Source: a virus. From it: DNA of 22,931 nt. Position 1 is the first letter of the stretch, and every line of letters starts with the position of its first letter. Shown here one piece after another: positions 13,073-21,718 of the stretch. Under the pieces are notes generated by a model, which made no database searches, was not told where the DNA came from, and worked only from the letters and a program-made list of their open reading frames with translations. Location: IMG/VR virus record IMGVR_UViG_3300017751_000257, positions 1-22,931 of that record; one strand, written 5' to 3'. The translations under genes were made by a program, and so were the position numbers.

Positions 13073-14161
13073 ATGATAAAGACAACATACGCAACTAAAG
13101 ATGCAACACTTTATGAAGCTACAGCTAGTATGAATACAGGTAATGATGAGATATTAGAACTATCTAAAGATGTATCTGGATCGTATGGCGCATTAGCAAG
13201 ATCAAGAGTAATTGTACAGTTTGATACTGAAACATTATCTGCATCTATGGCAGATCAGGGCTTTACAGCAGAAGAAAATAATATAAAATATTTTGTTAAA
13301 CTATTTATTTCTGAAGAACAAGATGCAGCCGCAGAATACGATATTGCACTGAGAGCTGTACGTACATCATTCACAAGAGGTACAGGTAGAAAAACTAACT
13401 TACCAATAACTACCAATGGTGTATCATGGACATATAGAAATGGAGAGAGCGATCTTGCAACAGCTTGGAGCACACCAGGTGGAGACTTTTATGATACAGC
13501 AGGTGCAGCTTCCGCATCCTTTAAATATGTTCAAGGTGATATTGAAGTGGATGTAACTGATATAGTAGAATTTTGGAATACCACTGCAATAACTACCTTA
13601 CCTAAGGGCGCGCTTTGGGTCATGAGAAGTGGTTCACAGGAAACAGATATTACAGATTATGGAACACAATTTTATTATTCAAGTAATACCAATACAATTT
13701 ATCCTCCTAGATTAGAGGTAAGATATGACAATGCTAGTCATGCTTTCCAAGCAACTTCTGGTAGTGTTGTATCAGTAGGTGATGAGATAGAGGTTCAGCC
13801 TAGACTGCGACCAGAGTACAGACAAAATTCAGTAGAAAGAATATTTGTTGATACCTCAATTAAAGGAGGTGCAAGATCTCAAGTAGGTGGGGTAGGAGAT
13901 GCATACAATCGATTCTTACCGCAATCATCATCATATGCTATTATAGATAATGCAACAGGTGAATATGTTCATAACCATGATCCAATATATACATATATAG
14001 GGCGAACAGGTAATGCACAGAATTATTTTGATATAGATATGAATGGGCTATTTCCGGAAAGATATTATACTGTAGAGTTAAAAGTAAATCACTATACAGG
14101 TACAGCAGTTGTTGCAACAAGATATTATAAATCTAAAACAATATTTAAAGTGGTGAAGTAG
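13073..14161 (+). CDS. DNRLRE-like tail/baseplate protein
   Basis: A 362-residue beta-rich protein with ATYATKDATLYE-like opening (YATKDATLYEATASMNTG, 6-23), LARSRVIVQFD, LRAVRTSFTRGTGR, SWTYRN, GDIEVDVTDIVEFW and PPRLEVRY. This order is typical of DNRLRE-type jelly-roll domains, which in other proteins bind carbohydrate or act as adhesion modules. The C-terminal third (from about 240) is a separate beta-rich region. Placed directly after gp6, it occupies the position of T4 gp7/gp8 but does not resemble them. A baseplate or host-surface-binding role is likely. TAGGAG precedes the ATG by six bases; the stop is one base from the next ATG. Confidence 0.68.
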   Translation: MIKTTYATKDATLYEATASMNTGNDEILELSKDVSGSYGALARSRVIVQFDTETLSASMADQGFTAEENNIKYFVKLFISEEQDAAAEYDIALRAVRTSFTRGTGRKTNLPITTNGVSWTYRNGESDLATAWSTPGGDFYDTAGAASASFKYVQGDIEVDVTDIVEFWNTTAITTLPKGALWVMRSGSQETDITDYGTQFYYSSNTNTIYPPRLEVRYDNASHAFQATSGSVVSVGDEIEVQPRLRPEYRQNSVERIFVDTSIKGGARSQVGGVGDAYNRFLPQSSSYAIIDNATGEYVHNHDPIYTYIGRTGNAQNYFDIDMNGLFPERYYTVELKVNHYTGTAVVATRYYKSKTIFKVVK

Positions 14162-14162
14162 T

Positions 14163-15767
14163 ATGGCAGTATACGGTGCAGGTAATACAAATAATTCAGC
14201 CGGTCAAGCAGGTGATCCAACAAGTAGTGGTTCATATCAAGCACCATTTGAAGTTCCAGAAATCCCAGAGATTAATTATGGTGAAGTTGCAGGTGCTGCT
14301 TCTTTATTTGTACTAGGTCAAACAGGTCAAGTAATGGAAGGTGGTCAAGATATTAACTATGTAAGTGAAGGTGGTTTTGATATAGATCATGAAAATCCTG
14401 AAAATAATATTATTGGCCGTACTATTGACTTAGCTCTATATGATGAGCAAAATGTTAGGGAATTAGGTAGTTATGATATATATGAACTTTTACCTAATCC
14501 TGTACAGTTACCATCTGGACCACCAGTTAGTTTAGATATGTTTGTTGTAAACTGGTCTCGCTTATATAAATGGGGCGGTATAGTAGATATCAACAAAGAT
14601 CCAAATCCTAACTTGATAACAGATTGGGCAGTAAGTAGGACAGATGTTAATACTGGGAACCAAGCTTTATTTCCTGATTTTTATGACTCAATACATAGAT
14701 GGCCAGAAGAAACAGCACTTGATCCTACATATATGTTTTACTCAGGTGACCCTGCTATATTTTACACACAAAAGGTAATAAGTCATTATGAACCTGACAT
14801 TTATGGTGAACCTAAAGCTGTAATGGTACCGGATAAAGATATTGTATGGAAGCTAGATGGTAAAGAAGTCCACAGAGGATGGTTTCTAAACCTTGATTTG
14901 GTAGATAGAACAGTTGATATAATACAACCTGTAAATTCAGGTGAATTAGAGAGAGTAATATTAGTACCTAGAAGAATAACTGTAGAAGCACATAATTCAG
15001 CAGGTGTAACTACTAAAGAAGTCAAATATGGTGCTATAGATAATCAAGATGGTGATTTAATAGGAGGTCAATCTGACCCTAATAATTTTTCATCAACATA
15101 CCAAGGTAGATATCATGCTTATGAAACTGAAACTAATGAGCGAATAGTTCAGTTTGAAAAAGATCCTAGATATGGTGCAAGACAGTGCTTTATAAGATTT
15201 AAATTTGACGGGTATGGTGATAAATATGTTCCTAAAAGTAAGTTTAGAGGTGCAGAATTTCACATGACATTAGAACACAATCCAAATGATAAACATGAAG
15301 GTGCATTTCAATATGATTGGGGAGAGAAAGTTTATGACCCATGGAATAATGGATTTTTTGGAATAGGTGGAGATGCAGATAAACTTAAGCATCAAGATGC
15401 GATGAATGATTTTCCAGATATGTTTGGTGAAGATGGTACAATTCATGAACGCCTAAAAAATGGTGGTGGAAGTATGTTGTCAGAATTTAATGTAACTGAT
15501 TTTACAGATGGTAATCCATCTGCATTATTAGTCGATGAAAAAGAAATAGGATATCAATCTAAGTTATATAGCTTCTGGAGAAAGCCTGGACCATTTTTAA
15601 TTGCATGTCATATTCAATTTAAAAGGAAGAAAAAACAAACAGTTTATAAAGGGATTTACTCATTCGGTCGTTCAGATGCTGATGCTAATACGATAGAATT
15701 TGAGACACCTGTTCAGCCAATTGATTTAGGTGTTCGTACTGTAAAGTATACTAGAGAGGATGACTAG
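14163..15767 (+). CDS. Baseplate-region structural protein (534 aa)
   Basis: A 534-residue protein with no cysteine-rich or catalytic motif. The N-terminus is Gly/Asn/Ser-rich. A stretch near residues 225-285 (VWKLDGKEVHRGWFLNLDL ... RRITVEAHNSAGVTTKEV) looks like an Ig/PKD-type beta-sandwich. The C-terminal 200 residues are aromatic and charged with YQSKLYSFWRKPGPFLIACHI near the end, suggesting a packed core domain. Its place between the DNRLRE-like gene and the giant gene, with 1-base and 0-base gaps, points to a wedge or peripheral baseplate component. No T4 homologue is recognised. The ribosome-binding site is weak (GTGG). Confidence 0.7.
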   Translation: MAVYGAGNTNNSAGQAGDPTSSGSYQAPFEVPEIPEINYGEVAGAASLFVLGQTGQVMEGGQDINYVSEGGFDIDHENPENNIIGRTIDLALYDEQNVRELGSYDIYELLPNPVQLPSGPPVSLDMFVVNWSRLYKWGGIVDINKDPNPNLITDWAVSRTDVNTGNQALFPDFYDSIHRWPEETALDPTYMFYSGDPAIFYTQKVISHYEPDIYGEPKAVMVPDKDIVWKLDGKEVHRGWFLNLDLVDRTVDIIQPVNSGELERVILVPRRITVEAHNSAGVTTKEVKYGAIDNQDGDLIGGQSDPNNFSSTYQGRYHAYETETNERIVQFEKDPRYGARQCFIRFKFDGYGDKYVPKSKFRGAEFHMTLEHNPNDKHEGAFQYDWGEKVYDPWNNGFFGIGGDADKLKHQDAMNDFPDMFGEDGTIHERLKNGGGSMLSEFNVTDFTDGNPSALLVDEKEIGYQSKLYSFWRKPGPFLIACHIQFKRKKKQTVYKGIYSFGRSDADANTIEFETPVQPIDLGVRTVKYTREDD

Positions 15768-18700
15768 ATGGCAGGATTTGAAAAAATAAATATAGATGTC
15801 TTCTCAAGAGCACCATTTAGTGATAGGTTGCAAAGTAGTGTAGAAATAACTCAAGTAGCTGGTATGGCTGCTAATTTAATTCACAAACCTCAGCCCTGGG
15901 ATAGAATACAGATTGATTTACTTGATGACAACAATAATGAAATACGTTCTGTAATTCAACATATAGAATTTATACCGGGTATTATTTATAAGAATGGATA
16001 TCTAAACGTAGACACCTTTTCCATATTAACACAAACGTTTAATATAACTACCGGTAACTACTCTATTAGAATAAGTGGTTTCCGAAATTTTATATATACA
16101 TTTAACACTGATATAGCAGATGATAATGATATAGATGATATTGTTATCGAAGGACCTGATGGTTCAGCTCCTATTATTATAAGCAAAGATACTGACGTAG
16201 ACATATCCCCTCCTGCAGCACCTGTAGTTGATCCTAATAATGTATTTATTAGAGGTCTTGAAATTATAGAAATATCAAGAGAGCGAAATGAAATTAGAGT
16301 AAAAGCTAAACCAGAAATTGAAGATGCTTTTAATAAGTTTATTGATACTCAAACACCAAGAACTATACCGTTACAAGGTAAGTATTGGATGTTTGAATAT
16401 AATGATAATGTTACTCTAGCTGAAATAAGTTTAACAGGTGGTATGTTGCCCGGTGGTGAAAATGCCTCAGGAAATACAATTAGTACTGGTGTACCACAAA
16501 TTTATTTTTCTATAGATGGAACTTGTAAAGTTGAAACAAGTCATAAGTTTGAATCAGTATATACATACGATAAACATAGAAAGAATAGAGGATTAAATCA
16601 CGGTTCTGATAACCCTAAGCGTTACCAAGGTATCCATGTTATAAGACCTGCTTTCTCAACTACTCCAGGAGCTCCATCTAGCCTTCCAGGCTCTACACCA
16701 CCTGACATTCAAACTTTACTTGATGTTGGATTAGCGTCAGATAATTTTGCCGGTTACTATTTAAACACTCCTAATGGTGGTCGTATTGAAGCACAAGATA
16801 GAATCTGGCCTCTACATTTACGTGTAAACAGACCTGGTGGAGGTGGGTTTCTTGATTTAATAGGTACCAATTGGATGGAGAATATGTTTACTCCAACACC
16901 TGGTGCAGACAAACGTAACCCTTTAAATCAACAAATACAAGAACCTTTTAATTCTATTATATTTAAATTAGCAGTACCTGCACCTTCTACTCTTGCAGTA
17001 GGTCAAGTAGTACAGTTAATGAGACCATTATTTATACCGTTTGAAATTCCTGTAACTATAGATATACCTTACGAGATAGATATAATATATGAACAACTCA
17101 GGGGCCCTAATTTAAGAATAGGTAAAGATAACTCTAAACTACAAGGTAGATCTACAACAATAAAAAGTTCAGATACTATATTAGGCTCAACTGATAGTAT
17201 AAAAGCAAGGTTAGAAAATAATATAATAAGTGGCTCTGGATTAATTACAACTAATGTAGATTTTAGAAAATTTAATAATTTTGTACACTTTAGTTCTGCA
17301 GAAGAAAGATTAAAAAACTTTAAGTATAAGTTAACACGCTTGGAGCATTATGCATCTAAATCATATGGGTTAGGTTTAGGATTTGCAGGTAGTGATGGTT
17401 CGGTTACTGGTTCTAGTACAGCTATACAAAATAAATCTAATTTCGATAAATTACATAATAGTGTATTAAGTAGTTTTAATCCATATGAAAATTATCTCTA
17501 CTATACCTCTCACTCTACTGAAACTGTTTATGAATCAGAAGGTGAAGTAACTATACTGCCAGCATCATGGCCAAAATCAACGAGTACTAAAACTGGTGCA
17601 GGGTATACTCTATTATCTGTAAGTTCATCTGAAGCAACTACTTGGTATAATAGTCAAATAGTTTCTGCATCTTTATATGATCAAACAAACCCAGCATCAT
17701 TACGTAATATAATACCTACGCATATAAGAGTAGAAAGTTCTAATGATAGTTATCAATTATTCTTCGATATGATAGGTGAACATTTTGATGAATTATATTT
17801 ACATATCAAACGATTAGAAGAATCGTATGGTAGAGATGAATCAGTCAATGTAGGGGTATCAAAAGATCTATTATTTGATGTTGCTAAATCATTTGGATGG
17901 GATTTGCATCCAGGCTTTAGTTCAGCTGATCTATGGGATTACGCTCTAGGTACTGATGATCAAGGTACATATCAAGCTTCCGGATCAGGTGATACTTTAA
18001 CCTTTGTTGTTAAAGAATCTCATTCCTCTGAAGATATAGAAAAGCAAACATGGAAACGTATATTAAATAATTTACCTCTTTTAATGAAAACAAAAGGTAC
18101 TGCTAGGGGTATAAAAGCATTATTAAACTCTTATGGTGTACCATTAACAATATTAAATATTAATGAGTATGGAGGTGCACCTGTAACTCGCACAGAAGAT
18201 AAACGCAGTATACAAAAATTTGCATATGGAGTTGATTTTAGTGGTAGTAGCTATGTTGAGACAGTGCACGGACATTTTTCTGGTTCTATAATTCATGCAT
18301 CAAGCTCAACAGGAACTATAAACTCATTAACTACTCAAGGTTCAGATCTTAGAACGCCATCAATGTATGAAGTACGTATTGATACTAGCAAACAACAAGA
18401 TATGTATATTGCTCGCTCATCTGAATCAGCAGGTGTACTAAATGATGTATCATATGGTCCTAAATGGCAAGTAATCTTAGAGCACTCTCATTCAGCTGCA
18501 GGGTGGGATTCGACAGATGCTATCAGTGCAGGGTCTGCATCTGCATATGCTCAGTATGGGAGATTAGTATTTGAGATTTCAGCATCAGAAGGGCAAGCAG
18601 CAATATCTGCATCAACTGAATATTTACCTATATTTGATAATGATTGGTGGAATGTATCATTTGGAGTTGAAGAGTACCCATACGGTAATACAGCAATTGC

Positions 18701-20999
18701 TAAATTTCCAACTAGAGATCCATCTGCACCTGAATCACAGAGTTTTACAATTAGGTGTTCAAAAGCTGCTGAGTGGTCTGAAGGTCGCATAACACACTCA
18801 TCATCCGCTACTGTAGTTGGTAACAGTTCTTCCTATTCAATGGTATGGAGTAATCCTGATACTATTATATGGGGTAATCAAGGACCACAACCTAAAACGG
18901 GATCATCTGGGGTAGTTGAATCTTATTCAGGTTCAATGCAAGAAATACGAGGCTGGGCAGAATATCTAGATGATGATACATTCCATACTCATACATTATC
19001 ACCAATATCAGTTGTAGGTACAAGTGTCGAAATGGCATACAATGATTTACTTATTAGATTACCATTAGGTACAGATAATAGAACTCCTGATATTACATCT
19101 TCAAATGCAACTGTAACAAGCTCTTTACCTAACACAAATAATTTAAAGCATACTAGTGCATCAGATGGTGAGGGTGGTTTATTTAACGGGTTTACTGGTG
19201 ATCCTTATGCAGTTAAATCAGAAACATATTTTGTTAAGGTCCCACATACTGCAGGTCCTTCTAGACATGCAAATAAAATTAGAATAGAAGATAATACATT
19301 ACGTAACAATCAACTTGCAAGAGATAAATCATATGAACAATCATCATTTGATTCTAATCCTTTAGATTCAGAAGATGTAGATGTAGTATTATCACCTGCC
19401 GATCAAATTGATACAGATATAGCTATGCAATTCGGTGCATTCGATTTAGATGATTATATTGGTGATCCACGTGATACATATAAATTAGAATACACTTCAC
19501 TACGTCATACTAATAATTTATATTTTAAAAAATATACTGGTGGTACAAATGTTGCAGCGTTTATAAAATATTTACGTTCATTTAATAAAGGATTATTTAA
19601 GCAGATAGAAGATATGATACCTGCAAGAGCAGATGCAGTTGTCGGAGTAGATATCCGTCCTAACATACTTGAAAGACATAAAATAGCTGTTCCAGTATCT
19701 GCTTCACGTGAAATAGTATTTTACACGGGTAGTATAGCTGTTGCTACAAGTAGTGCAATAAACGGTTCTTTACCTAGCTCACAAACATATTTTAATTCTG
19801 AACTTGGAACTTTAAGTGCTTTAATAGGTATAGGAGCTCCACCATCAAGACAACGAAGCGGTTCAAATGATTATTTTAATTTATATGAAGGTAGTAATTA
19901 TATAAATAATGTATTTGGTGAGGCAACTGAATCAGCAACTCAAATAACAGTATCACAGTCATCATTTATTAATAAACAAATTCAAGGAGCAAATTTACAG
20001 ATACCAACATTTAATAAGTTTAATAAACCTCATGACCCAAGTACTAATCAAACAGGTTCAGGGTGGATAACTGTTTATGAAGAAACTTTTGGAACATTTA
20101 CAGCATCTATATCTGGTACTCCTACTCATTTTGATTATCCTACAAATGTGCGTACTGATACTTGGAGAATTATGGATGATACAGCTGTAGGTGATATTTC
20201 TATTGTTGGAGGAGCTCTCCAAGTTGGAAATAACTCAGGTAATGATGAAGCTCATTTTCAATGGAATAACCCACTACCTTACCAACCAAATACTTTATAC
20301 AGGATGACAGTAAAAGTAATTACATCAGCTGATACTAATAATGATAATAGTGTTTCAGCTGGATTTGCTTTATTTACTGATGCTGGGCAGTTAACAGGCT
20401 CTTTAAAACAAATAATTGCTGAAACTGGTGAACCTGGTACAACAGCGGTTAATTTTGTTGCATCAGCTAAAAATTTAGCAACCGGTCCTGGACTTAGTGT
20501 ACCTTATACTGCTTCAGGTTATGCATCCAATATTACTAACTTAAGGACGTCAGATAATGGTTCTAATGATTCTGGTTTCGCTATAATTAGTAATTACACG
20601 ACACCAGCAGCAGGTACGTTTGCAAGTGCAAGCTTTACTCACTTTGCACCTAGTTTTATTTTGAATGCTTCTGATGATGATGGTACTACTCAAATATCAA
20701 GTTTAAAGGTAGAAGCACTTCCAGGAGCGTTTGTAGATGTTACACCAAACTATGAATCAAGTAATGCATTGAGAAGATTATTAATAAATGGAACAAGGAT
20801 GCAATCAGGAGATTGGAATGTTAGTAGTACAGATACTATTGATGGCGGTCCTGTAGCAGCTTATGATTTAGTAAATCCGAATATTATTAATGTTAATGTT
20901 GCACCTACTATAGGTAGTAAAGGTGGCGGATACGGAAGTTCTACAACGAGTGGTACAGGTAACATAACATCACCAGCGACTAACTTAAAAGTGAATTAA
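15768..20999 (+). CDS. Giant baseplate/tail protein with tail-protein-I-like, LamG-like and jelly-roll domains
   Basis: A 1743-residue protein. Residues 1-110 form a beta domain with phage-wedge character. Around 630-700 is LRNIIPTHIRVESSNDSYQL then GEHFDELYLHIKRLEESYG. Around 755-800 is WKRILNNLPLLMKTKGTARG then IKALLNSYGVPLTIL. These two blocks resemble P2 gpI-type tail proteins, which connect the baseplate to fibres. Residues about 815-1075 look like a LamG/concanavalin-type sandwich (VDFSGSSYVETVHG ... YLPIFDNDWWNVSFGVE). Residues about 1430-1660 look like a second jelly-roll (LYRMTVKVI, SAGFALF). It ends in a Gly/Ser-rich tail (GSKGGGYGSSTTSGTG). A role as elongated wedge/fibre-attachment protein that touches host glycans is likely. 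GAGAGGA precedes the ATG, which directly follows the previous stop. Confidence 0.75.
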   Translation: MAGFEKINIDVFSRAPFSDRLQSSVEITQVAGMAANLIHKPQPWDRIQIDLLDDNNNEIRSVIQHIEFIPGIIYKNGYLNVDTFSILTQTFNITTGNYSIRISGFRNFIYTFNTDIADDNDIDDIVIEGPDGSAPIIISKDTDVDISPPAAPVVDPNNVFIRGLEIIEISRERNEIRVKAKPEIEDAFNKFIDTQTPRTIPLQGKYWMFEYNDNVTLAEISLTGGMLPGGENASGNTISTGVPQIYFSIDGTCKVETSHKFESVYTYDKHRKNRGLNHGSDNPKRYQGIHVIRPAFSTTPGAPSSLPGSTPPDIQTLLDVGLASDNFAGYYLNTPNGGRIEAQDRIWPLHLRVNRPGGGGFLDLIGTNWMENMFTPTPGADKRNPLNQQIQEPFNSIIFKLAVPAPSTLAVGQVVQLMRPLFIPFEIPVTIDIPYEIDIIYEQLRGPNLRIGKDNSKLQGRSTTIKSSDTILGSTDSIKARLENNIISGSGLITTNVDFRKFNNFVHFSSAEERLKNFKYKLTRLEHYASKSYGLGLGFAGSDGSVTGSSTAIQNKSNFDKLHNSVLSSFNPYENYLYYTSHSTETVYESEGEVTILPASWPKSTSTKTGAGYTLLSVSSSEATTWYNSQIVSASLYDQTNPASLRNIIPTHIRVESSNDSYQLFFDMIGEHFDELYLHIKRLEESYGRDESVNVGVSKDLLFDVAKSFGWDLHPGFSSADLWDYALGTDDQGTYQASGSGDTLTFVVKESHSSEDIEKQTWKRILNNLPLLMKTKGTARGIKALLNSYGVPLTILNINEYGGAPVTRTEDKRSIQKFAYGVDFSGSSYVETVHGHFSGSIIHASSSTGTINSLTTQGSDLRTPSMYEVRIDTSKQQDMYIARSSESAGVLNDVSYGPKWQVILEHSHSAAGWDSTDAISAGSASAYAQYGRLVFEISASEGQAAISASTEYLPIFDNDWWNVSFGVEEYPYGNTAIAKFPTRDPSAPESQSFTIRCSKAAEWSEGRITHSSSATVVGNSSSYSMVWSNPDTIIWGNQGPQPKTGSSGVVESYSGSMQEIRGWAEYLDDDTFHTHTLSPISVVGTSVEMAYNDLLIRLPLGTDNRTPDITSSNATVTSSLPNTNNLKHTSASDGEGGLFNGFTGDPYAVKSETYFVKVPHTAGPSRHANKIRIEDNTLRNNQLARDKSYEQSSFDSNPLDSEDVDVVLSPADQIDTDIAMQFGAFDLDDYIGDPRDTYKLEYTSLRHTNNLYFKKYTGGTNVAAFIKYLRSFNKGLFKQIEDMIPARADAVVGVDIRPNILERHKIAVPVSASREIVFYTGSIAVATSSAINGSLPSSQTYFNSELGTLSALIGIGAPPSRQRSGSNDYFNLYEGSNYINNVFGEATESATQITVSQSSFINKQIQGANLQIPTFNKFNKPHDPSTNQTGSGWITVYEETFGTFTASISGTPTHFDYPTNVRTDTWRIMDDTAVGDISIVGGALQVGNNSGNDEAHFQWNNPLPYQPNTLYRMTVKVITSADTNNDNSVSAGFALFTDAGQLTGSLKQIIAETGEPGTTAVNFVASAKNLATGPGLSVPYTASGYASNITNLRTSDNGSNDSGFAIISNYTTPAAGTFASASFTHFAPSFILNASDDDGTTQISSLKVEALPGAFVDVTPNYESSNALRRLLINGTRMQSGDWNVSSTDTIDGGPVAAYDLVNPNIINVNVAPTIGSKGGGYGSSTTSGTGNITSPATNLKVN

Positions 21000-21015
21000 T
21001 GAAAAACATAAAATT

Positions 21016-21055
21016 TTGGTGTTAAAATAAAATAACTGTATATTTATAATATATA
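21016..21055 (+). promoter_or_regulatory. Late promoter ahead of the 211-residue tail protein gene
   Basis: TTG at 21016-21018, a 20-base spacer, then TATATTTA at 21039-21046. The spacer ends in ATAACTG, shared with 10350-10356. It meets both the host-type TTG-N20-TATATTTA spacing and the late-leader consensus, and precedes TAGGAG and the ATG at 21072. This gap of 72 bases is the only sizeable one in the structural block after 10396. Confidence 0.6.
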
Positions 21056-21071
21056 CAATAGGAGAATAAAC

Positions 21072-21707
21072 ATGGGATATTTAGATAATTCATCTGTAAC
21101 AGTTGATGCAGTGTTAACAAAGCTTGGAAGACAGCGGTTAGCAGAAGGAAACTTAAACATAACAAAATTTGCATTAGGTGATGATGAAATTAATTATGCA
21201 ATGTATGATACATCACATACGCTTGGAACTGCTTTTTATGGTGAAGCAATAGAAAGATTACCATTACTTGAAGCATTTACAAATGATACGCAAGCACTTA
21301 CAAACAAATTAGTAACTTTACCAAAAAATACACAAATACTACCAGTAGTAACTATAGCTCAATCATCAATTAGCTTAACTACTCCTGGTCAGACAGTTGT
21401 ACTTTCTCCACAAACATTAAATATTACTGGAGCTAACTCAACAGGATATACATTTATTCTTGGTAATTCTGATATTGTACAAATGTCAGTCGATCAGGCT
21501 GGTTCAGGTACAGGTGCTAGTGCTACTGGGTATCAGACAATGCAAACAGGTGATCAACTTGCAGGTACAGCAAATGCTATGTCAGTTACATTAACTGCAA
21601 TTGCATTAACACAAACACAAACAACAACACTAACAATAACAGGTATAGATACAGGAGGAACAGTAACTGTACCTATTACAGTAGCAAAAGATCCATCATT
21701 AGATTAG
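21072..21707 (+). CDS. Tail structural protein (211 aa)
   Basis: A 211-residue protein. The first 55 residues include TVDAVLTKLGRQRLAEGNL and ITKFALGDDEINYAMYD, a conserved-looking N-terminal module seen in tail or baseplate-attached proteins of marine T4-like phages. Residues 95-205 are Thr/Ser/Gly/Val-rich beta repeats with an Ig-like pattern (SISLTTPGQTVVLSPQTLNI), often found in tail-fibre stems or decoration domains. No enzymatic motif. The gene has a late promoter, TAGGAG six bases ahead of the ATG, and is followed by a second structural gene with the same TAGGAGAATAAA leader. Confidence 0.7.
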   Translation: MGYLDNSSVTVDAVLTKLGRQRLAEGNLNITKFALGDDEINYAMYDTSHTLGTAFYGEAIERLPLLEAFTNDTQALTNKLVTLPKNTQILPVVTIAQSSISLTTPGQTVVLSPQTLNITGANSTGYTFILGNSDIVQMSVDQAGSGTGASATGYQTMQTGDQLAGTANAMSVTLTAIALTQTQTTTLTITGIDTGGTVTVPITVAKDPSLD

Positions 21708-21718
21708 GAGAATAAAAA

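Noticed and set aside
18571-18792. Overlapping + strand frame in the giant tail gene
   Set aside because: It is contained in another frame of the 1743-residue gene without ribosome-binding site or gap.
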